Virus record (IMG/VR): IMGVR_UViG_3300031952_000004
Coordinates: 45,586 to 109,585 of that record
Origin: a virus
Length of the DNA: 64,000 nucleotides
Strand: one strand, 5' to 3'
This document shows, piece by piece, positions 16,917 to 26,916 of this stretch. The position numbers were made by a program, and so were the translations under genes. How positions within the stretch are numbered: position 1 is the stretch's first letter; each line of letters begins with the position of its first letter. The notes beneath the pieces were generated by a model. It ran no database searches, had not been told where the DNA came from, and saw only the letters and a program-made list of their open reading frames with translations.

Positions 16917-17549
16917 ATGGAAGATAATCATATGGAAGAAGCAAAAAAAATAGTCGAAGAAATGGATAAAGATATAAATTTAAAAAGAGCAGAAGAACTT
17001 ATTAGAGATAATAAGATTCAATTTGAATATAAAGATAAACAATATAGAGTTCGTATGCTTAATTTAAAAGAAAAGGAAGAATTAGATATGCTTCGTAGAA
17101 AAAAATTTGGACAACTTATTCAGGATAAAGATATTCTTCTCGAAAAAGACCTTATTAAAGTACTTAAAACAAGAGATATAGATGTAGATAAAATTAATGA
17201 CGATATAAAAAAATTAGAAGTTGGAGAATTAGATTTACAAATAAAATTAGGAGAAGCTATTTCTAAAAACGAAAATGAAACTATTTTAAAAAGATATAAA
17301 GAGCAAATCGAAGAAATAAGATTAAAAATAGCAATATTAAATACTCAAAAAACTTTAATATTAGAATTTAGTTTAGAAAATCAACTTTTAAATTATATTT
17401 CGCAAATAATTACTTATTTGAGTGCAGATATTTTAGAAGATGGAATTTGGAGAAGGATGTTTAATTCTTTGGTAGAATTTCAAAGTTATTCAGACGAATC
17501 TTTAATTAATAGAGCAGGGCAAATGAGTATGATTTTGCAGTATATTTAA
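16917..17549 (+). CDS. Tail assembly chaperone-like protein, putative
   Basis: 210 aa, strongly helical, Lys/Glu-rich. It occupies the place of the first tail-assembly chaperone (lambda gpG equivalent) between the tail-tube block and tape measure. The N-terminal part YKDKQYRVRMLNLKEKEELD resembles the beginning of many gpG-like proteins. The following gene begins only 4 bases after its stop, in another frame. No canonical -1 slippery heptamer is visible at the junction. Assignment rests on order. Confidence 0.45.
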   Translation: MEDNHMEEAKKIVEEMDKDINLKRAEELIRDNKIQFEYKDKQYRVRMLNLKEKEELDMLRRKKFGQLIQDKDILLEKDLIKVLKTRDIDVDKINDDIKKLEVGELDLQIKLGEAISKNENETILKRYKEQIEEIRLKIAILNTQKTLILEFSLENQLLNYISQIITYLSADILEDGIWRRMFNSLVEFQSYSDESLINRAGQMSMILQYI

Positions 17550-17553
17550 AAAT

Positions 17554-17892
17554 ATGAATATATGGTATAATATCAGGTTATTAGCTAAGAGTATAAAGGC
17601 TCAAAATTTATTTGCAGCAGCAAAAGAAATTTCAAGTATTAAATTATTTAAAAATAATTTTAATTTTTCTAAAATACAAGAATTATATCTTAACTATTTA
17701 TATATGTACGATGCTATTTTAAAAGATATAATTACCGAAAATATTAGTAAACATGTAATAGACAATGAAATTTATGAAGATGCTTATATGTTATGGCGAA
17801 AAGAAAATAGATACAAAAAACAAAAATCACAAGATAAAAATAAAGGCATTCATTTGGTTGCTGGAAACAAAATAAAATTTAAAGAGGGATAA
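17554..17892 (+). CDS. Second tail-assembly protein, putative
   Basis: 112 aa, helical, immediately before the tape measure gene, the normal site of the lambda gpT equivalent. Ends with a basic segment (RKENRYKKQKSQDKNKG). The upstream gene is in a different frame; a +1 shift at its ATT-TAA end could fuse the two, since this frame is open back to 17533, but separate initiation at 17554 is the simpler reading. Confidence 0.45.
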   Translation: MNIWYNIRLLAKSIKAQNLFAAAKEISSIKLFKNNFNFSKIQELYLNYLYMYDAILKDIITENISKHVIDNEIYEDAYMLWRKENRYKKQKSQDKNKGIHLVAGNKIKFKEG

Positions 17893-17896
17893 TACT

Positions 17897-20662
17897 ATGC
17901 CAAGTGGAGATTTTCTCGCACGTATAAAATTAGCATTGGAAGGAAAAGAAAAAGTCGTAAGTGGGTTATCAGAAACACAACGTGCTGCTCAACAACTTGC
18001 CAAGACTAAAGTAACTACTACCTTCGATAAAGAAGGTCTAGCTACAGGTAAACAAATAGAAGAAACTTTTAAAAATATAACTCCAGCAGCATCGAAAGCC
18101 TCTGGTATGATGAACGATTTTACCAAAGCATTATCTAGAGTTATAATAGTAGCTCCTATTTGGATGGCTTTTAGAGCTGTTATACAGAGTACGTTTGCTT
18201 TACTTAGTGAAGGATTTAAAACATGGGAGGATTTTGATAGACAATTAATAAAATCTAAAGCTGTTATTCACGATTATTCTGGAACTACTGACCAAGCTAT
18301 GGTTGTCTTAGAAGATAGAATTAGAACTTTTTCTAAAGAATCAGGAATAGCTTTAGACCAACTAACTTCTTCTTTTTATAGATTCGGAACTGTAGGAATA
18401 GCTTTCGAAGATGCTTTATCAGGAGCAATTGCTTCGGCAAAATTAGCCAAAGCAACTTTAGGAGACGTAGATACAATTTCTCGTTCTTTAGCTATGACTT
18501 ATAGATTGTTAGGAGATACAATAGATAGTAGTCTATCTCCCATGCAAAAACAAGAAAGTTTAGCAGGTAAAATTTTTCATTTATGGAAATCTAACGCTTT
18601 CGAAGCAAACGAATTTGCTGCTTCTTTAAATAATTTTATTTCTACAGCTAACATCGCAAATTTTACAGCAGACCAAACAGTTGCAACTTTAGCTGCGTTA
18701 GGTACAGCAGGTGTTCAGAATTCGAGAGGTGGTGCTTTATTAAAAACATCTATATTTAAATTAATAGAAAATATGGATAAATTAGCAGGAAGTTTAGGAT
18801 TAGCAGTCAATCCTGAATTAGAAACAACATTTGGTCTTTTTACGAGAGTATTAGATAAAATAAATTTATTAAGTCAAACTAAAGGAATTCCTGCAGAAGC
18901 AATGAAAGATATACAAGAAATATTTGGTGGGGTAAGAGGAGCACAAGCAATTTCTGCTTTAAATGCTTTACTCCCTGAATTAAAACAAAATTTAATAGAT
19001 TTAGGAAAAGACCCTCAACAATTTATAGCAGGATTAAACGAAAGATTTGAAGAAGTAAAAAGTACAGTTAGTGGACAATTAGATATTTTTAGAAATTTAA
19101 GAACTCAAATCGGCGAATCGTTTGTCAAGGCTTTATTAGGAGCAGATGATTTTAAAATAGCTTTAGAAGGTATTAATTACGATATGGAAAAAATGATGGA
19201 AACGGCAAAAAATATAGGAGAAGTACTTTATTTTTTCCATAATCCAGTAAAAGTAGCCGAACAAGATTTTATAAATATAACAAAAGAAGAAGCAAAATTT
19301 AATAAATATATATCCGATGGAATTAAAGGTGCATTATCTTTAGCAGATACTATAAAATTAATGTCTTTAATTGAAGTTACTGAAGAAACAGAAAAATTAG
19401 TGAATAAACTTAGAAAAGTAGCTGTAGAAATGGTAAAAGATTCGAATACAGCTATAGAACTTGAAAAAGAATTACAAAGAGTTGCAGATATATATAATAA
19501 AACATATAAATTAAGAGACGAATCAGCAGATAGAAAACTATCTCCCGAAGCACAACGTAAAGTAGAATTAGTTAAAACGGAATATGAAATACTAAAAAAA
19601 CAGAAAGCAGGAGTAGAGGATACAGTTATAGCTTATGAAAAAATGAATAATTTTATTAATATTTTAGTAGACGAATATAATAAATTAGAATCAGCAAATG
19701 GAAAAACAGTAGAACAAATTAATAAACAATCAATAAAAACTGCACTTTTAAAAGGAGATTTCGAAAAAATTAATGATATATTTAAAGAAAGAAAATTATC
19801 AGAAGAAGAATTAAATTCTTTAATAAAAATTTATTCGGATATAAATAAAAGTACTTTATCCGACGTGGAAAAAAGATTAGGAATAAATTCTTCTTTATTA
19901 AGAATAGCAAACGAAGAAGAATCAGCTATTATCAGACAAGAAATGGCATTAAAATCTATGATGTATGGTGAAGATTATATAAAAAATAGTATGGATGATA
20001 GACTTAAATTAGCTCAGGCATTAACTAAAGAAGCAGATGAACAAGAAAAAAAATCTAGTAGAATGGTAGAATTATTTAAAATAGTTCAAAAATATGGTGC
20101 AGGAACTGCTCAAGAAGTTTCAAAATATCTAGCTGGAGTTTTAGAATTTAGTCAATTAAGTGCAAGAGCTGTACAAGCATTAAAAAAAATACTCCCTGGA
20201 GAATTTGAACAAGGAACAGCAGAAACGTATTTTAAAGGAACTACTTTTGAATTTCCAGAAGATTTAGAAATAAAAAGAAAAGCTGAAAGAAATAGAAAAA
20301 TAATAGAAGATGTTTTTAGTATGCCTATCCCCACAAATATAGATGTAGAAACAACTGATTTTGCAGAATTAATAGATTTAACACCTAAATTAAGAGTATT
20401 AAAAGAAGTGTTTGCTCAGGCTTTTTCTGAAGGAATAAACCAAGCCCAATTAAAAATAGGATATATGGCAGACATTCTTAAACCCAGAGAAAATATTATA
20501 ACACAAATGAATATGTCAATTAATATAGAACCTATGAGAATGAATGTAGATTTAGATTCTGAACAAGTTATAGAAAAAGTGAAACAAAAAGTTAATGAAG
20601 AATTAGATAATAAAAAATCTGAAACGTATAAGAAAATACAAAATCAAATAGAAAATTTTTAG
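17897..20662 (+). CDS. Tape measure protein
   Basis: 921 aa, the longest helical tail protein; it sets tail length and occupies the tube lumen. Residues about 80-300 match the TP901-type tape measure core (VIIVAPIWMAFRAVIQSTF hydrophobic segment; IALDQLTSSFYRFGTVGIAF; TVATLAALGTAGVQNSRGG ALLKTS). The rest is charged coiled coil, as expected. From 921 aa a tail of the order of 140 nm would follow at ~1.5 A per residue. No lysozyme or peptidase motif was seen. SD AGAGGG, spacing 8. Confidence 0.88.
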   Translation: MPSGDFLARIKLALEGKEKVVSGLSETQRAAQQLAKTKVTTTFDKEGLATGKQIEETFKNITPAASKASGMMNDFTKALSRVIIVAPIWMAFRAVIQSTFALLSEGFKTWEDFDRQLIKSKAVIHDYSGTTDQAMVVLEDRIRTFSKESGIALDQLTSSFYRFGTVGIAFEDALSGAIASAKLAKATLGDVDTISRSLAMTYRLLGDTIDSSLSPMQKQESLAGKIFHLWKSNAFEANEFAASLNNFISTANIANFTADQTVATLAALGTAGVQNSRGGALLKTSIFKLIENMDKLAGSLGLAVNPELETTFGLFTRVLDKINLLSQTKGIPAEAMKDIQEIFGGVRGAQAISALNALLPELKQNLIDLGKDPQQFIAGLNERFEEVKSTVSGQLDIFRNLRTQIGESFVKALLGADDFKIALEGINYDMEKMMETAKNIGEVLYFFHNPVKVAEQDFINITKEEAKFNKYISDGIKGALSLADTIKLMSLIEVTEETEKLVNKLRKVAVEMVKDSNTAIELEKELQRVADIYNKTYKLRDESADRKLSPEAQRKVELVKTEYEILKKQKAGVEDTVIAYEKMNNFINILVDEYNKLESANGKTVEQINKQSIKTALLKGDFEKINDIFKERKLSEEELNSLIKIYSDINKSTLSDVEKRLGINSSLLRIANEEESAIIRQEMALKSMMYGEDYIKNSMDDRLKLAQALTKEADEQEKKSSRMVELFKIVQKYGAGTAQEVSKYLAGVLEFSQLSARAVQALKKILPGEFEQGTAETYFKGTTFEFPEDLEIKRKAERNRKIIEDVFSMPIPTNIDVETTDFAELIDLTPKLRVLKEVFAQAFSEGINQAQLKIGYMADILKPRENIITQMNMSINIEPMRMNVDLDSEQVIEKVKQKVNEELDNKKSETYKKIQNQIENF

Positions 20663-20674
20663 AGGAGATAAAAT

Positions 20675-21073
20675 ATGTCTGTGAATTTTAAACTTTATGC
20701 AAGTAACGGTTCAACTTTAATTCATACTTTTTCTACAGTTTTTCAAGCTAATTATCCTCATACAGAAAAAAAATTAATTGAACATGAGAATGTAAGAGGA
20801 AAAGGAAGTATAATAGTAGATGGTGGTGATTCTTCATGGACTTTAACGCTAAGAGGAGTATTATTTGCTAACGATTATGATGCTTTAATGGCATTAGTAG
20901 ATACTATGGAATCTAGTATAGTTTTAAATACTCCTTATGTTTTAAAAATTTTAAGTGGAGTAACTACTCATAGTTATAATTGTAAAAGAATAGTACCGAT
21001 AATATACCAGGAAGATTCGCTTAGAACTAATTTTATAGAATATACATGCGAACTAAGATGTTTATCATGGTAA
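20675..21073 (+). CDS. Distal tail-like protein
   Basis: 132 aa, beta-rich; first gene after the tape measure, the standard place of the distal tail (Dit) or its short equivalents. GRGSIIVDGG-like strands (RGKGSIIVDGGDSSWTLTL) followed by LMALVDTMESSI and CKRIVPII fit the small Dit/tube-like fold. At 132 aa it lacks the galectin domain of larger Dit proteins. SD GAGGAG, spacing 7. Confidence 0.5.
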   Translation: MSVNFKLYASNGSTLIHTFSTVFQANYPHTEKKLIEHENVRGKGSIIVDGGDSSWTLTLRGVLFANDYDALMALVDTMESSIVLNTPYVLKILSGVTTHSYNCKRIVPIIYQEDSLRTNFIEYTCELRCLSW

Positions 21074-21092
21074 AAGATAAGGAGAAATAAAA

Positions 21093-21719
21093 ATGGCACT
21101 AACAATTTATGTAAACAAAAGTACAAATGATTTAAGTAGAGCAGCAAGTCCAACTGACTTTATATTAATGAACCTTACTAACGATTCTTTAATTTTTTCA
21201 GCAGGTTCTGATACTGTTAAAGATGGAGAACCTATACCTACACCTACGCAACTTAATTCAGCAGCAATTTTAATAACAGTAACAGATGTAGAAGTTCCTC
21301 ATTTCTTTTTAGCAGATGCTTCGGACGACGAATTAAAAGAAATACATAACGCTGGTAATCAAAATAAGCAATATGTATTTTGTGCAGCTTTTGGCGGAGC
21401 AACTGCCTCCGAACCTATATTAGAACTTTGGGACGACGAAGATTTAGATTCTATAAATAGTTATTGTTTAGGAGCAGGAGTAGCTAATAATAGTTTTTTT
21501 AGAGGAATTCAAACCACATCAGGACTTCCAGGAGACGGATGGACAGGAAGTAGATTAGCAGGAAGTTCAGATAATCATTTTCTATGGCTAAATGACGAAG
21601 ACGGAGCATTATCTGGAGCTTCAGATTTATATTGGACTTTAAGAATAACAGTACCAGCAGATTATGCAAATGCTGCTTCGGAATCACCAACTATGGTTAT
21701 AAAGTGGACAGAAAATTAA
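21093..21719 (+). CDS. Virion protein, unknown
   Basis: 208 aa, low in lysine and rich in Ala, Ser, Asp, with a beta-sandwich-like pattern and an Asp-rich surface (SDDELKEIHNAGN, ELWDDEDLDSIN). No family was recognised. Position between Dit-like and hub genes and the capsid-like SD context (aggagaaataaaaATG) suggest a structural tail-tip component made in quantity. Confidence 0.6.
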   Translation: MALTIYVNKSTNDLSRAASPTDFILMNLTNDSLIFSAGSDTVKDGEPIPTPTQLNSAAILITVTDVEVPHFFLADASDDELKEIHNAGNQNKQYVFCAAFGGATASEPILELWDDEDLDSINSYCLGAGVANNSFFRGIQTTSGLPGDGWTGSRLAGSSDNHFLWLNDEDGALSGASDLYWTLRITVPADYANAASESPTMVIKWTEN

Positions 21720-21720
21720 T

Positions 21721-22293
21721 ATGAAAGAAAAATATACTTTCGTAGGAGAACAAAAAGTAACTGCGTCTTTTGTGAGTGGAAACTACATATGGATAGCTTT
21801 TTATGGAATATCTAATAAATGTAGTTTATATAAATCTTCTATTTTTAATCCTAATCTAATTTACTGGGATATAGAAATTACAGGTAATGAAATCAATTAT
21901 ATGATAGAAGATACTACTTATCTTTATTTGGCTTTAGATGATTCTACTTATATAGGAGCTAAAGTAGAAAAAAATAATCCTTCTACTATTACTTATTTTA
22001 CGAAAGATGTAGGTATAACAGAAAAAGCAATAGATTTAACTAGAGATACTACTTATATTTATTTTTTAATTCCAGGAATAGCTTTTGGAACCAATACAAA
22101 AATAGTAAAATATAATGCTAGTACAAGAGCATATGTAGAAACGATAGACTTAGCAACAGTAAGTAATGCAAAAAAGATAGATACAGATGTCAACGGAAAT
22201 TTATGGTTAGTTTCTGATTTAGATTTGACTCCTACCATTACAAAAGTCTGGTACGACGGTTCTTGGCAATTTTTAAGTTATTTATTATCATAG
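21721..22293 (+). CDS. Beta-propeller-like tail protein
   Basis: 190 aa. Repeating four-strand units around IWIAFYG, TTYLYLALDD, TTYIYFLIPG, and NGNLWLVSDLD suggest three or four blades of a propeller-like fold, similar to residues about 303-420 of the 955-aa hub protein. One base separates it from the upstream stop. It may contribute to receptor binding; the exact role is unknown. Confidence 0.5.
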   Translation: MKEKYTFVGEQKVTASFVSGNYIWIAFYGISNKCSLYKSSIFNPNLIYWDIEITGNEINYMIEDTTYLYLALDDSTYIGAKVEKNNPSTITYFTKDVGITEKAIDLTRDTTYIYFLIPGIAFGTNTKIVKYNASTRAYVETIDLATVSNAKKIDTDVNGNLWLVSDLDLTPTITKVWYDGSWQFLSYLLS

Positions 22294-22302
22294 GAGCAAA
22301 AA

Positions 22303-22437
22303 ATGATTAAACGAAATGATTTTGTAGAAAGGTCTATTTATTTATTAAGAGAAAAATTAGAAGAAAATTTACCACTAGAAGCAACTTTGGATGAGATGGT
22401 AGAAATAGCAAGAGAATTAATTAAAGAAATTTTTTAA
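22303..22437 (+). CDS. Small helical protein (44 aa)
   Basis: ATG at 22303 preceded by TAGGAGCAAAAA, so the SD overlaps the upstream stop. The product is one long amphipathic helix (YLLREKLEENLPLEAT then MVEIARELIKEIF). It fills the gap between two virion genes exactly, and the next gene has its own SD after it (AAAGGAGG), which supports it being real. Confidence 0.6.
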   Translation: MIKRNDFVERSIYLLREKLEENLPLEATLDEMVEIARELIKEIF

Positions 22438-22452
22438 AAAGGAGGTAATTCA

Positions 22453-22926
22453 ATGTCCGCCACATTAAATTGGAAAGAAAGTAATTTAGTAGGAGAAGTA
22501 GAAACAGCAATTACAAATATTAATTTTGGTAATGTTGACGAACCAAATATTGTTCCAGCAGATGACCCTGTAATAATCGGTCAGAATTCTTTTTCAAAAT
22601 ATATTAGAGTTCTTTTTACAGGAACTTGGACAGAAATTTCTAATATGAAATTTTGGAAATCAAGTGGAGATTATAAAACAGATGAGATAATAAAAGCAGT
22701 AGCTAATATTGCTTATTCCACACCTTCAAAAGTATCTACAGGAGATTCGAGTATTCCAATTACAGAAGGAACAGCGTTAGTAATTCAAGCAGCAGATGGA
22801 AGTCTTACAATTACGCCACCTGAAGATTATACTAAATATATTAGATTACAAACTCAATCTACAGTTTCTACTCCAGTAGGAGCAGGAAATCAAAAAGAAT
22901 TTACTTTTCAATGGGATGAAACTTAA
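22453..22926 (+). CDS. Minor tail protein, unknown
   Basis: 157 aa, beta-rich with low lysine, strong SD AAAGGAGG. Segments SKYIRVLFTGTWTEISNMKFW and YTKYIRLQTQSTVSTP suggest a repeated strand-turn motif (SKYIR / TKYIR) of a beta-sandwich. Lies just upstream of the hub; probably a tail-tip protein. No family was recognised. Confidence 0.6.
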   Translation: MSATLNWKESNLVGEVETAITNINFGNVDEPNIVPADDPVIIGQNSFSKYIRVLFTGTWTEISNMKFWKSSGDYKTDEIIKAVANIAYSTPSKVSTGDSSIPITEGTALVIQAADGSLTITPPEDYTKYIRLQTQSTVSTPVGAGNQKEFTFQWDET

Positions 22927-22939
22927 TTAGGAGAAAATA

Positions 22940-23395
22940 ATGGATACAACCATTAATACAGATTTAAGAGTAGGTAATAATACAATAGAGCCTTGCTCTT
23001 TCTTTTGGATTTCATTATTTCAGGATAATTCTAAGATAGAACAATTTAATCCAGATGGTAGCGAAAATAGATTCCAATTAGTTAAAGATAAAATGAATGA
23101 ACTTGCTTATTTTAATTTAACAGATAGAAAAGGACACTTTTTTACAATTGATTTAATAAATGGAAGAATTGGTTATAATTATTTGCCATTTCCTTATTTA
23201 GAAAAAACCGATAAACAAAATATAAGACTTATTTTTTTCCGTAGGCACCAAATGAAAATGTCTATGGATGGAAAATTAAAATCACATACAATAATTTATC
23301 ATCTTGGATTTCAATGGCAAGATTTTGAAAAAAGAAATCATAAGATTATTCTAAAAATAGATAACGAAGGCAGTTGGATTTTGGGAGATAATTAA
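22940..23395 (+). CDS. Tail-tip protein, unknown
   Basis: 151 aa. The N-terminus (TTINTDLRVGNNTIEP) shares the INTDLR motif with three repeats in the neighbouring hub protein, suggesting a common origin or contact. It overlaps the hub start by 1 base. SD AGGAG. No enzyme motif. Confidence 0.6.
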   Translation: MDTTINTDLRVGNNTIEPCSFFWISLFQDNSKIEQFNPDGSENRFQLVKDKMNELAYFNLTDRKGHFFTIDLINGRIGYNYLPFPYLEKTDKQNIRLIFFRRHQMKMSMDGKLKSHTIIYHLGFQWQDFEKRNHKIILKIDNEGSWILGDN

Positions 23396-26262
23396 TGTCA
23401 GGATTAGATGGATTTGTAAAATTATTATTACACTGCGATGGAACAGACGGGTCTACTACTTTTATAGATTCTTCATTTAGTCCAAAAACTATAACAGCAG
23501 TCGGAAATGCTCAATTAGATACAGCTCAAAAGAAATTTGGTACAGCTTCAGGTTTATTCGACGGAAACGATTCTTTAACAGCAATAGCAAGTACAGATTG
23601 GAATTTTGGAACAGATAATTTTACTATAGATTTCTGGATAAGATTTAATGCTATAGGAGGTGGAGGAGGAGTTTCTCCTAATAATCAATATTTTATAGAT
23701 ATAGGTTCTAATAAATCTTGTATAAAATGGTATAATGGTAATTGGGAAGTTTATACTGATTTAATAGGTGGACAAAAAGTTTTAACTTGGGCTAATACAC
23801 CTAGTATAAATACATGGTATCATGTAGCAGTAGTAAGAAATGGTAATACTTGGTATTTATTTGTAGATGGAATATCACGTAATTCAAATACTAGTAGTAA
23901 TAGTTTTGGTAGTTCTTCATTAGTTCTTACAATAGGAAATTATGGCGGAGGAGGAAGTTATGGATTAAATGGTTGGTTAGATGAACTTCGTATTTCAAAA
24001 GGCACAGCACGTTGGACTACTACCTTTACTCCACCCACTGAAGAATATAATAATAAAGTTAAACAAACAATTACTTCAGATATAGAATTTTCTCATTTAA
24101 GAGAAAAGATAGAATCTGATATTCATTTTAAAGTAGAAGGACTTCAAGAAATAATAACTTCCGATGTAGAATTCTCTCCTTTAATAGAAAAAATATCATC
24201 CGACGTTCATTTCAAAGCAGAAGGGTTTCAGCAAATAATAGAATCAGATGTAGAATTTTTAAATAGAAAACAAGAAATTATTAATTCAGATATTTATTTT
24301 ATAGAAGAATACGATGGAAAATTTATTCATGATAATCATTTATTTTTAGTTACAGATACCAATCCAACTCAAATTATAAAAATAGATTTAACCAATCCTG
24401 CAAGTTATACTAAATATACTATAACAGGAAAAACTAATGGAAAAGATTTAGTAATTAATCATGATAGAGAGTATTTATACGCTTCTTTATCTGGCGGATA
24501 TATAGTAAAAGCTAGTACAGATGACCCATCTATCCAAACTATTCATGATATAGGAGAAGGAAATCAACTTTATTCTATCACTCATAATCCTAATTATTTA
24601 ACTACATTTATTGCTGATGCGGCAGCAGGAGATAGTTTATTTATTTTAGATGAAGCTACTTACGAAAAAATTAATACAGATTTTAGAACGAAAGCAGAAG
24701 AAGAATCTCAGATAAAAACAAGTTTCGGTACTACATTCGGTTCTAAGATTAATACAGATTTTAGGACAATAGCAACTAATAAATCACAAATAAATACAGA
24801 TTTAAGATTTATTAAAATTAGTTATCCAGAAATTAGTTATACCAATCCATTAGCCAGAACAGATTTTCACGTAAAAATAGACGATGTAGAATTAGGCAAT
24901 GATGATTTAAAATTAGATTCTATAAAAATAAATCATACAGCAGATAACAAAAGTACAGCAGATTTTGTTTTAAATAGAAAACACGACGATTTAAATAATC
25001 CAACTACTATTACTTCTAATAATAATGTAAAAATTTATTTGGGTACTAAATTAGAATTTGAAGGAATAATAATTAAAATTAATTCTAGAAGCGAAGAAGA
25101 ATTAGTTGATATATATTGCGAAACAATAAATGTAAATACAAATTATAATATTGTAACAAAAGATTTACCTCTTACTGTTTTAAACGAAAAATTACATCTA
25201 TATGATATCTTAGTAAACGATATAAGTATAGAAAAACCTTATTTAAGTACATTATTAGTTATTTTAGGAAATAATAATAAATATTGGAACGGAACTATAT
25301 GGGTAAGTAAAATAACAGAAGCATTAACATTCGCTACATTTGCTTTGGCAGAAAGTTATATAACAGCCAATGAAACTAATGATAGTTTTTATTCTAAAGA
25401 ACCTACTGTAAGTAATTATGAAGAAAGTCCTCAATACTACAAGGGAATAAAGGTTAATCTAGGTACAAGAATAGACGAAAGAGATATACAATTTAGTGGA
25501 GAACATGACAATTTTCGTACAGCTCAAGAATTAGAAGAAGGAACATTTAAATTTACTCCAAATTATACTTATTTTTGGACAGTAGATGTTAAATGGTTTA
25601 ATTTAACAGGCAGTCAAAGAACTTCAGGTCAGAGATATATAGGAACTAGTTTAGCTCCCATAAATGAAGACTTATTTGAAATTCGAGAAGCATATTATAA
25701 AAAACAAAGAATTTTGGATGATATAATAACAGAATTGGGATATTATACAATAGGAACAGCTCCTTTTAAAGAAATTTCAGTAAAAAATGGAATAAAAAAG
25801 GCTAGATTTAGATATGAAGATAAGGATGATGGACTTTATCGAACAATAGGAAACATTTATGATTACGAACAATATTGTAAAGATGTTGCTGCTATTGAAT
25901 ACAAAAAAATAAAAAATATAAACGGAGAGGTATTACCTAAGAGTTCAGCTAATTTACAATTAACCATAGATGGATATTTATATTATGATTTAAAATTATT
26001 AACAAGAACAAATATAACTAATACTACAAGTAGTAATATTTATAAAAATAGTAATGGTTTTCCTGTTAGTATAAAACAAATTACAATAGATTCTTCGACT
26101 ATGTCAGTAAATTTAGTTTGTGATAATACTAAATCTAATTATGAATTAGAATTATTAGATGGTCAATATCCTATAGAACCTGCTGAAAAACCAGCATTTT
26201 CTTATAAATTTTATCAAAAATGGGATTTATCAAATTGGGAAAACATAGAGGTATTTAATTAA
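23395..26262 (+). CDS. Baseplate hub protein with N-terminal LamG domain
   Basis: 955 aa mosaic. Residues 1-215: LamG-like jelly roll (LLLHCDGTDGSTTF, FDGNDSL, FTIDFWIRF, WYHVAVVRNGNTWYLFVDG, WLDELRISKGTARW). Residues about 222-302: four repeats of (S/T)D(I/V)xF with glutamate-rich linkers. Residues about 303-420: propeller-like strands. Then three INTD(F/L)R repeats. Residues about 490-955: hub-like region (DFHVKIDDVELGNDDLKLDSIKI, KIYLGTKLEFEGIIIKI, VDIYCETINVN), as in gp27/gp44-type tail hub domains that cap the tube. So a glycan-binding domain is covalently attached to the hub. The last part is probably structural; no lysozyme or peptidase motif is visible. Confidence 0.65.
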   Translation: MSGLDGFVKLLLHCDGTDGSTTFIDSSFSPKTITAVGNAQLDTAQKKFGTASGLFDGNDSLTAIASTDWNFGTDNFTIDFWIRFNAIGGGGGVSPNNQYFIDIGSNKSCIKWYNGNWEVYTDLIGGQKVLTWANTPSINTWYHVAVVRNGNTWYLFVDGISRNSNTSSNSFGSSSLVLTIGNYGGGGSYGLNGWLDELRISKGTARWTTTFTPPTEEYNNKVKQTITSDIEFSHLREKIESDIHFKVEGLQEIITSDVEFSPLIEKISSDVHFKAEGFQQIIESDVEFLNRKQEIINSDIYFIEEYDGKFIHDNHLFLVTDTNPTQIIKIDLTNPASYTKYTITGKTNGKDLVINHDREYLYASLSGGYIVKASTDDPSIQTIHDIGEGNQLYSITHNPNYLTTFIADAAAGDSLFILDEATYEKINTDFRTKAEEESQIKTSFGTTFGSKINTDFRTIATNKSQINTDLRFIKISYPEISYTNPLARTDFHVKIDDVELGNDDLKLDSIKINHTADNKSTADFVLNRKHDDLNNPTTITSNNNVKIYLGTKLEFEGIIIKINSRSEEELVDIYCETINVNTNYNIVTKDLPLTVLNEKLHLYDILVNDISIEKPYLSTLLVILGNNNKYWNGTIWVSKITEALTFATFALAESYITANETNDSFYSKEPTVSNYEESPQYYKGIKVNLGTRIDERDIQFSGEHDNFRTAQELEEGTFKFTPNYTYFWTVDVKWFNLTGSQRTSGQRYIGTSLAPINEDLFEIREAYYKKQRILDDIITELGYYTIGTAPFKEISVKNGIKKARFRYEDKDDGLYRTIGNIYDYEQYCKDVAAIEYKKIKNINGEVLPKSSANLQLTIDGYLYYDLKLLTRTNITNTTSSNIYKNSNGFPVSIKQITIDSSTMSVNLVCDNTKSNYELELLDGQYPIEPAEKPAFSYKFYQKWDLSNWENIEVFN

Positions 26263-26756
26263 TGAATAATTATTACGAAGATAAACATAAAATTAGAACA
26301 ATTTATAATAATTTACAAACTTCGAAACAGCAATATGATAAATTAAAAAAACAACTCATTAATAAAACATCTATAAATTATATAAAAACAAAAAACGAAT
26401 ATATTATAGACGAAATAACTACCACAGATAATTATTACGGTAAATCTTGGTATATCGAATTAAAAAATTTTCCAGAAAATATATTACCATTTATTAAGAT
26501 TATTCCTATTATTTCTACAACAACAGCTTTTGAAGACGAAATAGCTACTTGGTTTCAATTAGGAGATAGGAGTCAATTTGTCTACTTTATTAATAAAAGA
26601 TTAGATATAGAATCGGATAAGGATATATTTTATATTAGCATTTATTATTATCATGGGATTAATTATATAGATGAACTTCCTCCGATAATTTTAAAATTAA
26701 AAATGTATATAGATTTACCTCAAAATTACGATGAATTACGAACAAATAAAACATAA
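26262..26756 (+). CDS. Tail-tip family protein, copy 1
   Basis: 164 aa; a helical N-terminus (HKIRTIYNNLQTSKQQYDKL) then a beta domain with NFPENILPFIKI and PPIILKLKMYIDLPQNY. It is related to the protein at 27849-28346 (NFPGRLIPFIK; ARFIIKLANPQNY) and to the 57-aa ORF at 26731. One base overlap with the hub stop. No function recognised; probably a fibre or upper-baseplate subunit. Confidence 0.65.
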   Translation: MNNYYEDKHKIRTIYNNLQTSKQQYDKLKKQLINKTSINYIKTKNEYIIDEITTTDNYYGKSWYIELKNFPENILPFIKIIPIISTTTAFEDEIATWFQLGDRSQFVYFINKRLDIESDKDIFYISIYYYHGINYIDELPPIILKLKMYIDLPQNYDELRTNKT

Positions 26757-26904
26757 AATTAAAAACTGTTATAACGATTCTAAAAATTTACAACAAAATG
26801 TAGATAAAGTAAATTATATAGGTGAAAATTTAAATAGAGAAAAAATAGTTCAAAAAATTAGTTATTTAGAATCTATTTGGTTAACATTAATAAGAGTAAG
26901 TTAA
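26731..26904 (+). CDS. Truncated copy of the tail-tip family N-terminus
   Basis: 57 aa starting inside the previous gene. MNYEQIKHKIKNCYNDSKNL matches the start of copies 1 and 3 (MNNYYEDKHKIRTIYNN; MNYEQQKNKIHNVFNN), but the beta domain is missing and the frame ends at WLTLIRVS. It looks like an N-terminal fragment left by tandem duplication; whether it is translated is unknown. Confidence 0.5.
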   Translation: MNYEQIKHKIKNCYNDSKNLQQNVDKVNYIGENLNREKIVQKISYLESIWLTLIRVS

Positions 26905-26916
26905 GGAAAAAATATA

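Noticed and set aside
17530-17560. Programmed frameshift joining the two tail-assembly proteins
   Set aside because: No canonical slippery heptamer is visible, and the second gene has its own ATG 4 bases after the first stop; a +1 shift is possible but unsupported.
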